A stretch of 64,000 nucleotides of DNA, taken from assembly GCA_018399055.1 (NCBI GenBank), contig CP073762.1:682001-746000 (forward strand). Reading direction: 5' to 3'. This stretch comes from Simkaniaceae bacterium. Lineage in GTDB: Bacteria; Chlamydiota; Chlamydiia; Chlamydiales; Simkaniaceae. The translations under genes were made by a program, and so were the position numbers. The notes beneath the pieces are model-generated. The model saw only the letters and a list, made by a program, of their open reading frames with translations, ran no database searches and was not told the DNA's origin. This document shows positions 8,922 to 17,043 of the stretch, piece after piece (within the stretch, counting starts at the first letter, position 1; each line of letters starts with the position of its first letter).

Positions 8922-9011
8922 GCCCTGAGAGGTGGTAGCCTCTCAGGGCGTGAAACTAAGGTACATCCTTTTTTAGCACAGGAACCTTAGCCTCGAGGAT
9001 TATTTTAATCC
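8922..9011 (+). other. Three consecutive hairpins downstream of the E1 gene (possible structured RNA)
   Basis: The 290-base gap after the E1 gene holds three inverted repeats in a row. 8922-8949 is a perfect 10-bp stem GCCCTGAGAG/CTCTCAGGGC with an 8-base loop; 8956-8962 pairs with 8984-8990 (CTAAGGT/ACCTTAG); 8997-9011 is GGATTA/TAATCC with a 3-base loop. No T-run follows the first stem directly on the plus strand, so it is not a canonical terminator, although TTTTTT occurs at 8969-8974. A small RNA or a composite transcription end are both possible; I do not recognise a known RNA family. Confidence 0.4.
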
Positions 9012-9082
9012 ATCGCAGCAAAAAAAATCTAGTCTCGTGTTTCCTTTAAGGGTGTGCCTTATTTTAAATGAAGGTAAGGTCG

Positions 9083-9322
9083 ATGAAGGAAGAGTTATTT
9101 CACCTGCAAGAGTTATTTAAAGAAAGCCCCAAGGTCACCCTCTCTGATCAAGAGATTGCTGATTTTTATGGAATCTCTATTGAGAGAGCAAGAGAGTATC
9201 GAAAAAGTGATGTAAGGCAAGGTTTTCTGTTTGAAGATCGGAAGTTTTCCAGCTACTACCTTTCGCCCATGGGATTTGAAATCATTCAAAGACTAAGGCT
9301 TACTTTATACCATTCCCAGTAA
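9083..9322 (+). CDS. Small protein with a sigma-54-like HTH segment, 3' end altered by MITE
   Basis: Small protein of 79 residues from the ATG at 9083, which has AAGGTAAGG just upstream; the ATG at 9068 lacks a ribosome-binding site. The segment VTLSDQEIADFYGISIERAR followed by EYRK resembles the helix-turn-helix of the DNA-binding end of sigma-54 (LSDQEIA...RTVAKYRK), though the match is short. Function is unknown; a DNA-binding remnant is possible. The last residues (YHSQ) and the stop codon lie inside a truncated MITE that starts at 9308, so the native C-terminus has probably been replaced. Confidence 0.4.
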   Translation: MKEELFHLQELFKESPKVTLSDQEIADFYGISIERAREYRKSDVRQGFLFEDRKFSSYYLSPMGFEIIQRLRLTLYHSQ

Positions 9323-9370
9323 GAAAAATCATAAATTAAATTCGATCTTCTCAGCTAAAATAGTGCTTTT
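9308..9370 (+). repeat. Truncated copy of MITE-like element (left half)
   Basis: Bases 9308-9370 match the left part of the element at 17500-17661 with few differences, beginning TACCATTCCCAGTAAG and running through CTTCTCAGCTAAAA. It is preceded by TTA, as at 17500. The right half with the second terminal repeat is missing. It overlaps the 3' end of the small gene at 9083. Confidence 0.75.
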
Positions 9371-9375
9371 ATAGA

Positions 9376-9639
9376 TTAAAGGGTTTGTTTGGCCCGTTTG
9401 TGCCGGGTCGTTGGCTTTTTAGAGAGCTCAGTAAGAAGTACCCGTTTTTCATTCTGGGCTTTGGGTGGTTTGTCGAGGAAATCATCAAGATGGACGAGAT
9501 GAGCCAGGAGGCTTTCTTGCGTTTTGTGAAGAGCGGCAGAAAGGTGGGTGTCATCTGCAACATCTTTAAGCGCTGCGGCATTTTTGATCAGCTGATCTAA
9601 CGTCGCGTCGATTTCCTTTAGTATTTCTCGCCGATTCAT
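9376..9639 (-). CDS. Small helical hypothetical protein
   Basis: 87-residue protein of unknown function, starting MNRREILKEIDATLDQLIKN. The ATG at 9639 is chosen because ACGAGGA lies 5-10 bases upstream, whereas the longer open frame up to 9747 lacks a ribosome-binding site. The sequence is highly charged and likely an alpha-helical bundle, ending in a basic tail TTRHKRAKQTL. No signal peptide or membrane segment is seen. It is divergent from yycJ across about 130 AT-rich bases and ends a few bases from the truncated MITE. Confidence 0.6.
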   Translation of the reverse strand: MNRREILKEIDATLDQLIKNAAALKDVADDTHLSAALHKTQESLLAHLVHLDDFLDKPPKAQNEKRVLLTELSKKPTTRHKRAKQTL

Positions 9640-9769
9640 AAAAATCCTCGTTAGTTTCTTTGTATAATTATTATGAATTAAAAATGTCAACATTAGTTTA
9701 ATAAAACATGTGTAAGAGGTTGATATTTTTGTAGAAAGAATTTTCATTTCCTGTTAAACCCCTTGTGTT

Positions 9770-10537
9770 ATGTTTAAGTTTTGTCCATTAGCATCTGGTT
9801 CGAAGGGGAATGCCATTTATGTTGGCACAGGGGAGACGAAACTTCTCATCGATGCGGGGATTAGTTTTAAGGCTCTTGGTGAGAAGTTAGGGGAGATCGA
9901 TGTCGATATAGGGGAAATCGATGCAATTCTTGTCACGCATGAGCATGGGGATCACATTCGGGGGCTTGAAAAAACGGCGAATAAATTGGGCATTCCCGTT
10001 TTTGCCAATAGTGAGACGGCAAAGGCTGCGATTGGAGAGATGCGAGAGCGTCCTCGCTTTAAGATCTTTTCAACTGGGGAAGCGTTCGAGTATGGGGAGA
10101 TGGAAATTCATCCCTTTAGTGTGCAGCATGACACGCTTGATCCCGTCGCATTTACGATTCGTTTTGGGGAGATAAAGATTGGCGTATGTGCTGATCTTGG
10201 CTTTGTTACAACTCTTGTACGGGCCCATCTTTTGGAATGTGATTATCTCTATATCGAGGCGAATCATGAGCCATCGATGGTTTATGCGTGCAATCGGCCA
10301 ATGGTTTACAAACAACGGGTACTTGGGAGGCAAGGACACTTGTCAAATGATGCGTGCGCAGATCTTGTGAGGGAGATCGATCATGAGGGATTAAAGCATG
10401 TCTATTTGGCTCACCTTTCAAGCGAATGCAACAACCCTGAACTTGCGGTGAAGCGGGTGAAAGAGCGGGCCGGGCGGGAGATTTCTGTTTCGATTGCTTA
10501 TCAAGAAAAAGTTAGTCAAATTATAACGGAATCATAA
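9770..10537 (+). CDS. yycJ: YycJ/WalJ-type metallo-beta-lactamase-fold hydrolase
   Basis: 255-residue enzyme of the metallo-beta-lactamase superfamily, YycJ/WalJ group (a nuclease-like family in other bacteria). It begins MFKFCPLASGSKGNAIYVGT, typical of the family. The metal-binding motif THEHGDHIRGL is at about 56-66, and further ligands lie in HDTLDPVAF, CADLGF and the C-terminal YLAHLSSECN. In Chlamydia a yycJ gene sits next to ftsK, as here apart from the receiver fusion between them. Its last 17 bases overlap the convergent end of the next gene (10521-11852). Function in DNA repair or cell-wall control is by family inference. Confidence 0.9.
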   Translation: MFKFCPLASGSKGNAIYVGTGETKLLIDAGISFKALGEKLGEIDVDIGEIDAILVTHEHGDHIRGLEKTANKLGIPVFANSETAKAAIGEMRERPRFKIFSTGEAFEYGEMEIHPFSVQHDTLDPVAFTIRFGEIKIGVCADLGFVTTLVRAHLLECDYLYIEANHEPSMVYACNRPMVYKQRVLGRQGHLSNDACADLVREIDHEGLKHVYLAHLSSECNNPELAVKRVKERAGREISVSIAYQEKVSQIITES

Positions 10538-11852
10538 GGCCATCGTAGGCGATGTCTACCTTGATATTGAGGCCACATTCTTGGATGATATCGTTATGGA
10601 GCTGGAGCTTAATCTGCAGATCGGAATCATTATGATTGGGGTCATGGTGGGTAACAAGCCATTCATTTACGCCGGTATATTTAAGAAGGACAGTTGCGTT
10701 GGGAATGGAAGAGTGACCCCACCCTGTTTTTCGGTAGTATTCTTTGGGGAAATACTGCGCTTCATGAACCACAAGGTCGCAGTCTTTGAGAAAATCAATC
10801 AGCCCAAGATGAGGTTCTAAGAGAGGGTGTTTGCGGTGGATCTCGTTAGGATGTCCATGGTATCCAAGAAGGACTTCGTTGTCGGTGATGTACCCGATGG
10901 TTTTTTTAGGGGCCTTGATTTTGAAACCAACGGTGGGACCTGGATGATTTGTGAAATGGCAATCAATAATAAGATCCCCAATTGAAACCGGGCGGTCGTC
11001 TCGAAGCTCCTTAAAGGTAACTTTTGCTTTCATTTCATCAAGACGAACGGGGAAGTAGGCGTAGGCAAGCATACTGGTAAAAAGCTCTTTGGTGCTTTTT
11101 TCAAAACCTACCGGAGCCCAAACAACAACATCGCAAGTCTTTTTGTAGAGAGGACTAAAGAAAGGAAAACCGGTGATGTGATCCCAATGGGTGTGGGAGA
11201 TAAAGAGGTGAATCGTCTGGTTATCCTCAAGGTTAATGAGATCGCCTAGTTGCCGGATTCCAGTTCCTGCATCGATAATAATGAGGTCATCGCCATGTCG
11301 TACTTCCAAACATGAGGTGTTCCCTCCGTAGCGTACATACTCAGCACCGGCTACAGGATTCGATCCCCGCGTTCCCCAAAAACGGATATAAGAAGTTAGA
11401 GTGGAAGGAATTGGATGATAGCAGTGAGTTTGAACAATTTCACTCCCACTTTTCAAGGTAAATGGGGCAGGTTTTAGCTCTCCCTTGAAGAAAGTTTCCA
11501 CCAGCTCAAAGAGTTGGTAGACCTCAAAGGGTTTCACTAGGAAATAATCGGCCCCTTCATCAATGACAGCGTGATAGTTTTGAATCATTACATGGTAAGA
11601 GGTGACAATGATCCCCATCTCGCTGTAGCGGCTATTCAATTTAATGGTTTTCATGATTTCGAGGGCATGAATATGAGGCATCATGAGGTCGATAATCAGC
11701 AGATCGGGTTCAAATTCTTGGATTTTCTTCAGAGCAGCAGGACCCGTCTTTGCTGTCGCAAATTCGAATTTTTTTCCTTCCTTCGATGTTAAGACCGCAT
11801 CGATCAACGCCGTAGAAGGATCTGCAATAAGAATTTTTTGCTTGTTGCCCAT
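10521..11852 (-). CDS. Receiver domain fused to metallo-beta-lactamase-fold hydrolase
   Basis: 443-residue two-domain protein. Residues 1-125 form a response-regulator receiver: ILIADPS supplies the acidic pocket, LLIIDLMMPHIH the phospho-acceptor Asp at about 55, and FLVKPFE the conserved Lys. Residues about 160-443 form a metallo-beta-lactamase fold: FWGTRGSNP, YGGNTSCLEV, IIIDAGTGI, SHTHWDHITGFPFF as metal site, then VHEAQYF and THHDPNHND. The output is thus an enzyme rather than a DNA-binding domain. Bacterial proteins with this GTRGS-type hydrolase can act on cyclic phosphodiesters, but the substrate here is unknown. No histidine kinase lies in the window. Convergent with yycJ, overlapping by 17 bases. 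Confidence 0.85.
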   Translation of the reverse strand: MGNKQKILIADPSTALIDAVLTSKEGKKFEFATAKTGPAALKKIQEFEPDLLIIDLMMPHIHALEIMKTIKLNSRYSEMGIIVTSYHVMIQNYHAVIDEGADYFLVKPFEVYQLFELVETFFKGELKPAPFTLKSGSEIVQTHCYHPIPSTLTSYIRFWGTRGSNPVAGAEYVRYGGNTSCLEVRHGDDLIIIDAGTGIRQLGDLINLEDNQTIHLFISHTHWDHITGFPFFSPLYKKTCDVVVWAPVGFEKSTKELFTSMLAYAYFPVRLDEMKAKVTFKELRDDRPVSIGDLIIDCHFTNHPGPTVGFKIKAPKKTIGYITDNEVLLGYHGHPNEIHRKHPLLEPHLGLIDFLKDCDLVVHEAQYFPKEYYRKTGWGHSSIPNATVLLKYTGVNEWLVTHHDPNHNDSDLQIKLQLHNDIIQECGLNIKVDIAYDGLMIPL

Positions 11853-11903
11853 AGGGGAATATACCGCCTCCTAACTGCATCTTACTTGAGCAAGTTTTTA
11901 GGG

Positions 11904-14156
11904 CTAGTCTTTTTTAAGTAGGACTCTACGGCGACTGCCGTCTTGGGAGCCAATCACTCCGTTGGATTCGAGCTCGTCCATGAGCGAGGCTGCGCGGGCA
12001 TAACCGATCTTGAGCTTCCTTTGGAGGAAGGTGGTCGAAGCGGTTCCCGTTTCGGTGATGATTTGATAGGCTTGAGAATAAAGGTCATCCTTACCTTCGC
12101 CTGAACCCTCGAAGGAGAGTTCTGTCTCTGCCATTTGGTCAAATGACTTGATGAGATAATTTGGCCCTGCTTGACTCTCTATGCAGTCGATCACTCGGTT
12201 AATGTCTTCATCACGGATAAAAACGCCTTGGGCTCGAGTGAGGACATGAGAGCCAGGAGGGAGGAAAAGAAGATCTCCATTTCCGAGAAGGCTTTCGGCT
12301 CCATTCTCATCGAGGATGATCTGGCTGTTGACCCGACTTGCGACTTTGAAAGAAATGCGGCTGGGGAAGTTCGCTTTAATCAGACCTGTAATGACCTCAC
12401 GTGAGGGGCGTTGCGTGGCTAAAATAAGGTGAATTCCAACTGCTCGTGCCATTTGTGCAATACGTGCAATAGGTGTTTCCAAATCAGAGCTAGAAGCCAT
12501 CATCAGATCGGCAAACTCATCGATGATCGCAACAATATAGGGCATTTTGCGGGGGATTTCCATCTCCAGCTCTGCTTCCTGTTCAGGGTTCACTCTTCGG
12601 TTGTTAAAAGCGTGGATATTGCGTAGTTTGAGCCGTTTGAGCATTTCATAGCGGTAACCCATTTCTTTTACGAGCCAATTCAATGCGGCATAGGCTCCAT
12701 GAGCCTCTGTGATGACCGGCGCAATCATATGGGGAAGGTTTGTATAGGAGCTAAGCTCGACCTTTTTAGGGTCAACAAGGAGGAGTTTTACTTCATCAGG
12801 GCGTGCTGTCATAAGAATTGACATGACTATGCTGTTAATGCAGACGGACTTCCCTGACCCCGTTGCTCCGGCAATGATGCAGTGCGGCATCTTGGTGAGG
12901 TCAGAAATGACATTTTCCCCCGTCACCGTTTGCCCCATCATAATGGGGATATGAAGCTTTTTATTTCCCTTTTGATACTCACCGAGCATTTCTTTGAAAC
13001 CGACTTCTTGTGGGTAAAGTGAGGGAATCTCAACACCAACGGCAGCTTTTCCAGGAATTGGAGCGATGATCCGAATCGACTTGGCTTGCAAGTTGAGAGC
13101 GATATCATTTTCAAGAACCTTGATTTTCTGAACTTTGACCCCAACGGGTGGGTGAATTTCAAATGAGGTAATCGTAGGGCCGCAGTTAATCTCTCCAACT
13201 TTTCCTTCCACGCCAAAACTTAAAAGCGTTTCTTCAAGAACCTTAGCCTGTTTTTCGAGATCTTTTTTCAGTGTGGGCTTATCGAGTTTTTTCGCATCAG
13301 TTAGCAGATTAAGCGGGGGAAGGCGAAACCTCTTGAAGGCTCCCACGTATGTTTTCGTATCCATGGTTTTTTTCACACGGCCAGGTGTGGGTCTCTTTTC
13401 TAAATGCGTCGAGATTTTTAAGTCAGAAATCTCTTCGTCCTCTTCGTCCTCATAAGATGGTGGAGGCTTAAAGGTCTGCAAGGGAGGAGGAGCGATGATT
13501 CTTTGTTGCTTTTTCACTCGAGTGGGCTTAAAATCTGCTGCCACCTTCAGCAAAAACTTCCCTGCGATCTTCACCAAAGACCAAAGACTCTTTGCTAGAG
13601 GAATGACACGTGTATTGGTAAAAAGAATGAGCGCCATCATCCCAGTCAGAGAGAACGTAATAAATACTCCAACATTGCTAAGTAAATGCTGCAAATTGAA
13701 TGTTGGAACATCTCTTAGCAAGTAGTAGAGAGGAACCCCGCCCAAATTGAAGCGAACAACTTTGTGGGGGAATGGATAACTGCTTAAATAGACTTCAGAG
13801 TAGAGGCGGGCCTGAATAAAACCACTTGAAAGACCACCACTTTCGGCAAGTAAGTTTAGGAGCATCGATAAAGAGAGAACCCCAATCCCAAAATAGACTG
13901 TTTTCATCCGAAGGAGCCTAGGGGTTCCTCCCATTAGCATTTTCCACCCAATCCAGCCAAGGTAAGTCACCACTAAATACGCCGAAATGCCGAGGGACCA
14001 CATCAGCCCAATACCAAGGCCGTAGCCAATTATTCCCAGCCAATTTGCTTGCGGCGATCCGTGGACGAAGCTAAGCAAACAAAGACCCAAAAGAATACTG
14101 CCAATTAATGTTAGGAGACCTTTAATCTCTGGATGTGTCTGTTTCTTATTGTCCAT
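11904..14156 (-). CDS. ftsK: DNA translocase FtsK
   Basis: Septum-anchored DNA translocase that clears and resolves chromosomes at division. The 750 residues hold four hydrophobic segments (about 12-175), a basic/acidic linker rich in Pro and Glu (about 215-270), then the motor. The Walker A loop is GATGSGKSVCINSI (about 440), Walker B is YIVAIIDEFADLMM (about 535), and a RecA-like motif is seen at ATQRPSREVITG. The last 65 residues form the winged-helix gamma domain with KIGYARAASLMDELESNGVI. The linker is short compared with E. coli FtsK, as in many bacteria. Upstream lies tRNA-His. Confidence 0.97.
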   Translation of the reverse strand: MDNKKQTHPEIKGLLTLIGSILLGLCLLSFVHGSPQANWLGIIGYGLGIGLMWSLGISAYLVVTYLGWIGWKMLMGGTPRLLRMKTVYFGIGVLSLSMLLNLLAESGGLSSGFIQARLYSEVYLSSYPFPHKVVRFNLGGVPLYYLLRDVPTFNLQHLLSNVGVFITFSLTGMMALILFTNTRVIPLAKSLWSLVKIAGKFLLKVAADFKPTRVKKQQRIIAPPPLQTFKPPPSYEDEEDEEISDLKISTHLEKRPTPGRVKKTMDTKTYVGAFKRFRLPPLNLLTDAKKLDKPTLKKDLEKQAKVLEETLLSFGVEGKVGEINCGPTITSFEIHPPVGVKVQKIKVLENDIALNLQAKSIRIIAPIPGKAAVGVEIPSLYPQEVGFKEMLGEYQKGNKKLHIPIMMGQTVTGENVISDLTKMPHCIIAGATGSGKSVCINSIVMSILMTARPDEVKLLLVDPKKVELSSYTNLPHMIAPVITEAHGAYAALNWLVKEMGYRYEMLKRLKLRNIHAFNNRRVNPEQEAELEMEIPRKMPYIVAIIDEFADLMMASSSDLETPIARIAQMARAVGIHLILATQRPSREVITGLIKANFPSRISFKVASRVNSQIILDENGAESLLGNGDLLFLPPGSHVLTRAQGVFIRDEDINRVIDCIESQAGPNYLIKSFDQMAETELSFEGSGEGKDDLYSQAYQIITETGTASTTFLQRKLKIGYARAASLMDELESNGVIGSQDGSRRRVLLKKD

Positions 14157-14244
14157 GATTCTTAGTCTAACAAAAAAATATCCAACTGAAAAGAAAAAAC
14201 CCTAGAGGCCGGCTGCAAGTATAGAAATGAAATGCTAGGAAAAT

Positions 14245-14319
14245 GGGCGACCGACCGGACTTGAACCGGCGACTTCTTGAACCACAATCAAGTGCTCTAC
14301 CAACTGAGCTACGACCGCC
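14245..14319 (-). tRNA. tRNA-His (GTG)
   Basis: On the minus strand a full cloverleaf is seen. The eight-pair acceptor GGCGGTCG/CGGTCGCC includes the extra G at -1 that marks tRNA-His; the D arm reads GCTCAGTTGGTAGAGC; the anticodon loop is TTGTGGT (anticodon GTG); the T arm has GGTTCAAGTCC. The discriminator is C. No CCA is encoded. Confidence 0.95.
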
Positions 14320-14332
14320 ATCGTACGAACTA

Positions 14333-14356
14333 TACCGATAACAATTGGAATCGGTA
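14333..14356. other. Inverted repeat upstream of tRNA-His
   Basis: TACCGAT and ATCGGTA form a 7-bp stem around a 10-base loop in the 188-base gap between tRNA-His and the toxin gene. No T-run follows. It could be a weak hairpin or a binding site; nothing else recognisable is seen in the gap. Confidence 0.25.
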
Positions 14357-14507
14357 CGGACATTTTTACTGATTGAGAGATTTTAGGTCAATCCCTCATA
14401 TAATCCAAAATTCGTGTTAATCACAACGCAAGGAACTAAAAGCTTGCGCTATATAACAAAAAATATAAAAATCGCCTAGCATTCGAAATAACTCAGCGGA
14501 TGGCTTG

Positions 14508-16661
14508 ATGCGTTTTTGCTTTCTTCTACTTTGCCCAATTTTCTTGCATGCAGGATGGATGGACTGGCTCTTCCCATCTTTACCCCAATATGCCGAAACA
14601 TTCGATTGTCCTTATCACTGTGGTGAGTGGGGCTCAGAGTCTATTCGACGTGTCGAATGGCAGGGGGTTCTTGCTATTTATGAGCTCGACAAGATGGGCC
14701 ATGCATGCCTTGAAAAACCCTTTCCTTATCCTGACCTTCCAAAAGACTGGGACGACCCCTGGTGCCAAAGAGCTTTAGAACAGAAAATCTTTCTCACAGC
14801 ACCTCTAAATCGAAAAGCCATCAAAGCATGTGTGCGCAGGTCGGGTCACCATCCATATGAAACAAATTATACATGCTTTTGTGACGAAGAATATACAGAT
14901 GTTTGGTTTGGATGGGAGCTGGCTAAAATTACACGTGAACCTGATAAGAATGGGATAAAATTTTACTTTGATTATGATCAAGCGTCCAGTACGGGCCATA
15001 TTGTATCAGCGTATGACTACTATAATGAGTTGATCTACTTTGATTCTTACCCGAATCTAAAGGTTTTTTATCGCTCACTCAGCGAAGACATCAAGCAATA
15101 CTTTACAGAGCATGTCAAGTGGCAGTGTTTTATTAATGATGAGGGTTGTTTTAGATCAACTCCTGCTTGCCTTTCACTGGTTGTAGATGAATTCAACAAA
15201 ACGATTTCATTCTTATCTGATAAGAAAGCAGAAAGTAATAAAAGATATGTTACAATTCTTGGGGAATACGCAGATGAATTTAAGTTAGAAATAGAAAGAT
15301 GGGCTAATTTAGGGAGACGATATGACCTAGCCTTCAAAACACATATGCCTTCTCTAGAAGCTCGCTTGGAGTCAATGCTTAATGAATACTCATTGATATT
15401 CGACCGTTGCATCAACGAGCATCAAGCACCGGCATCCTACTATAGCCGGGCTGTCATACGGTATGATGCAGGAGAGAATGTAGGGTGTATTGAAGATATT
15501 CAAAAGCTGTTTGAGATCGCCCCTTCCGAGCTCATTGCTCATGAAGTTTCTAAAAAGCTAGAGCTGATGAAGGGAACTGCACAATCTGAAATCGGCCTTT
15601 TCAACGAAGCAATTCTTACACTATCTCACTATATTGACAAACACCCCAACCACAGAGAAGCATATGTTGAAAGAGCCATCGCACAATTTGAGATAGGAAG
15701 CCTCCAAGATGCACTTCAGGATTTTGTTACAACCGGGTTGAAAGGACGCCCCGTCAACGCAGACTGGAAAGATGAGTTAGATTTTTCCCGAGGACTCATT
15801 AAAGGGATAACCGAGGATGGTCTAGGCTCCTTTGCTAACTTTTTCCCTGCGGCTCTCTCTAGCATCTCAGGGCTAAGCCATGGACTATGGGCTCTAGTGA
15901 CAACCCCTGAGCAAACCACTAAAGCAATGTACAATGCCTGTCAGGAGGCTTATCAATACATTAAAAGTGAAGGGTTTGATGAAATTATCCACACTGTTGT
16001 TCCAGAGTTTAGAACCCTTATTCAAGAAGGTGAAAAACTGTCCTATGTTGAGCAAGGAGAACTCATCGGAAAAGTCATTGGGCGTATTGGAATAGAGTTT
16101 GTCCTACTAAAGGGAACGACCAAAGGGTTAAAAATCTATCGTGATCTAAGAAAAGCCAACGCCATGCTTTCCCTTGAAAGAATGGCCACATCTATCGAAG
16201 CAGAACAAATCCTACTAAACTGTCACAAACAATGGTGGAGTAAAACAGCTCCTATCATTGAGGAAATTCAATCCAACGGCGGAAGACTCGGGGATCAACT
16301 CTATAAAACCTTTCGAAAACAGCAATTAAGCGAGTTTCAGGTTAGAAAAATCCTTCATCAAGCAGGTTTTAAAACTTTTCCTAGGCCTAAAGGTATTCCA
16401 CAAAATTGGACAGTGAAAATATCTAGGAATGGAGGAGGAATGCGGTATGTTTCTTCTGCAAATGAACAGTTTGAAGTAAGAATTATGCCAGGGAATCCAG
16501 ATGCTAAATGGCCTTCTCAAAAACAGCCTTACGTTGTTCATAAAACAGATTGTGGTTGGTTAAGCAAGGAAGGGATTATATATCAATCAAACCAATCTCC
16601 CGAAATACATATTCCATTGAAAGAGTATGATTTTAATAAACTATCAGGAGTAATTCCATGA
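14508..16661 (+). CDS. Secreted polymorphic-toxin-like protein with C-terminal RNase-like toxin domain
   Basis: 717 residues from the ATG at 14508 (TTG at 14505 is less likely). The first ~16 residues (RFCFLLLCPIFLHAG) are a Sec-type signal peptide. A Cys-rich N-terminal region (about 25-140) with CPYHCGEW and CFCDEEY follows. TPR-like helical repeats are seen at about 315-425 (YYSRAVIRYDAGENVGCIED and AYVERAIAQFEIGSLQDALQ). A hydrophobic pre-toxin stretch spans about 440-560. The last ~100 residues carry KGIPQNWTVKISRNGGGMRY, RIMPGNP, KQPYVV and HIPLKEY, a pattern I know from C-terminal domains of diverse polymorphic toxins and assign tentatively to the BECR RNase fold. The stop overlaps the next start as ATGA, the coupling expected of toxin and immunity genes. 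Confidence 0.7.
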   Translation: MRFCFLLLCPIFLHAGWMDWLFPSLPQYAETFDCPYHCGEWGSESIRRVEWQGVLAIYELDKMGHACLEKPFPYPDLPKDWDDPWCQRALEQKIFLTAPLNRKAIKACVRRSGHHPYETNYTCFCDEEYTDVWFGWELAKITREPDKNGIKFYFDYDQASSTGHIVSAYDYYNELIYFDSYPNLKVFYRSLSEDIKQYFTEHVKWQCFINDEGCFRSTPACLSLVVDEFNKTISFLSDKKAESNKRYVTILGEYADEFKLEIERWANLGRRYDLAFKTHMPSLEARLESMLNEYSLIFDRCINEHQAPASYYSRAVIRYDAGENVGCIEDIQKLFEIAPSELIAHEVSKKLELMKGTAQSEIGLFNEAILTLSHYIDKHPNHREAYVERAIAQFEIGSLQDALQDFVTTGLKGRPVNADWKDELDFSRGLIKGITEDGLGSFANFFPAALSSISGLSHGLWALVTTPEQTTKAMYNACQEAYQYIKSEGFDEIIHTVVPEFRTLIQEGEKLSYVEQGELIGKVIGRIGIEFVLLKGTTKGLKIYRDLRKANAMLSLERMATSIEAEQILLNCHKQWWSKTAPIIEEIQSNGGRLGDQLYKTFRKQQLSEFQVRKILHQAGFKTFPRPKGIPQNWTVKISRNGGGMRYVSSANEQFEVRIMPGNPDAKWPSQKQPYVVHKTDCGWLSKEGIIYQSNQSPEIHIPLKEYDFNKLSGVIP

Positions 16662-17017
16662 TTAATTTTTCTAGTTATTTTAATTCTATATTTTTAGGAT
16701 CGCTTCGATCGTTATTTGATGTAGAATGGCAAAATCGGGGTTGGGGTGAGAAAGATAGCCCATCGAAATATGTAGGTTTTGATGAAATTGTCACAGAATT
16801 TATGGATAGTTGTGAGGTTGTGCTTGCTAACCCGAAAAAATACCATTTATCTGTAAATCAACAACAAAGCATGAAAAAGTTATTTGCAATGCTTGATGAG
16901 TATTGCTCAAGTGAAGAGAGACCTAATAATGAACGAGATATTGTTGATGATCCAAATTGGCATAAAATTCAAGCTCTCGCAAAGAAAGTTTATAATGACT
17001 TACCATTTTTAAAGTGA
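16658..17017 (+). CDS. Putative immunity protein 1 of the toxin locus
   Basis: 119-residue acidic, soluble protein with no signal peptide. Its ATG overlaps the toxin stop (ATGA), and AGGAG lies 8 bases upstream, so it is translated with the toxin. Residues about 70-117 (MKKLFAMLDEYCSS, RPNNERDIVDDPNW, ALAKKVYNDL) align with the C-terminal part of the next protein, showing that the two are paralogues. A small acidic gene directly after a toxin domain, and duplicated, is the usual layout of immunity genes. I do not recognise the family; the role is inferred from position. Confidence 0.6.
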   Translation: MINFSSYFNSIFLGSLRSLFDVEWQNRGWGEKDSPSKYVGFDEIVTEFMDSCEVVLANPKKYHLSVNQQQSMKKLFAMLDEYCSSEERPNNERDIVDDPNWHKIQALAKKVYNDLPFLK

Positions 17018-17043
17018 TTTGAATTTAAAGGGTGGTAAATGAA

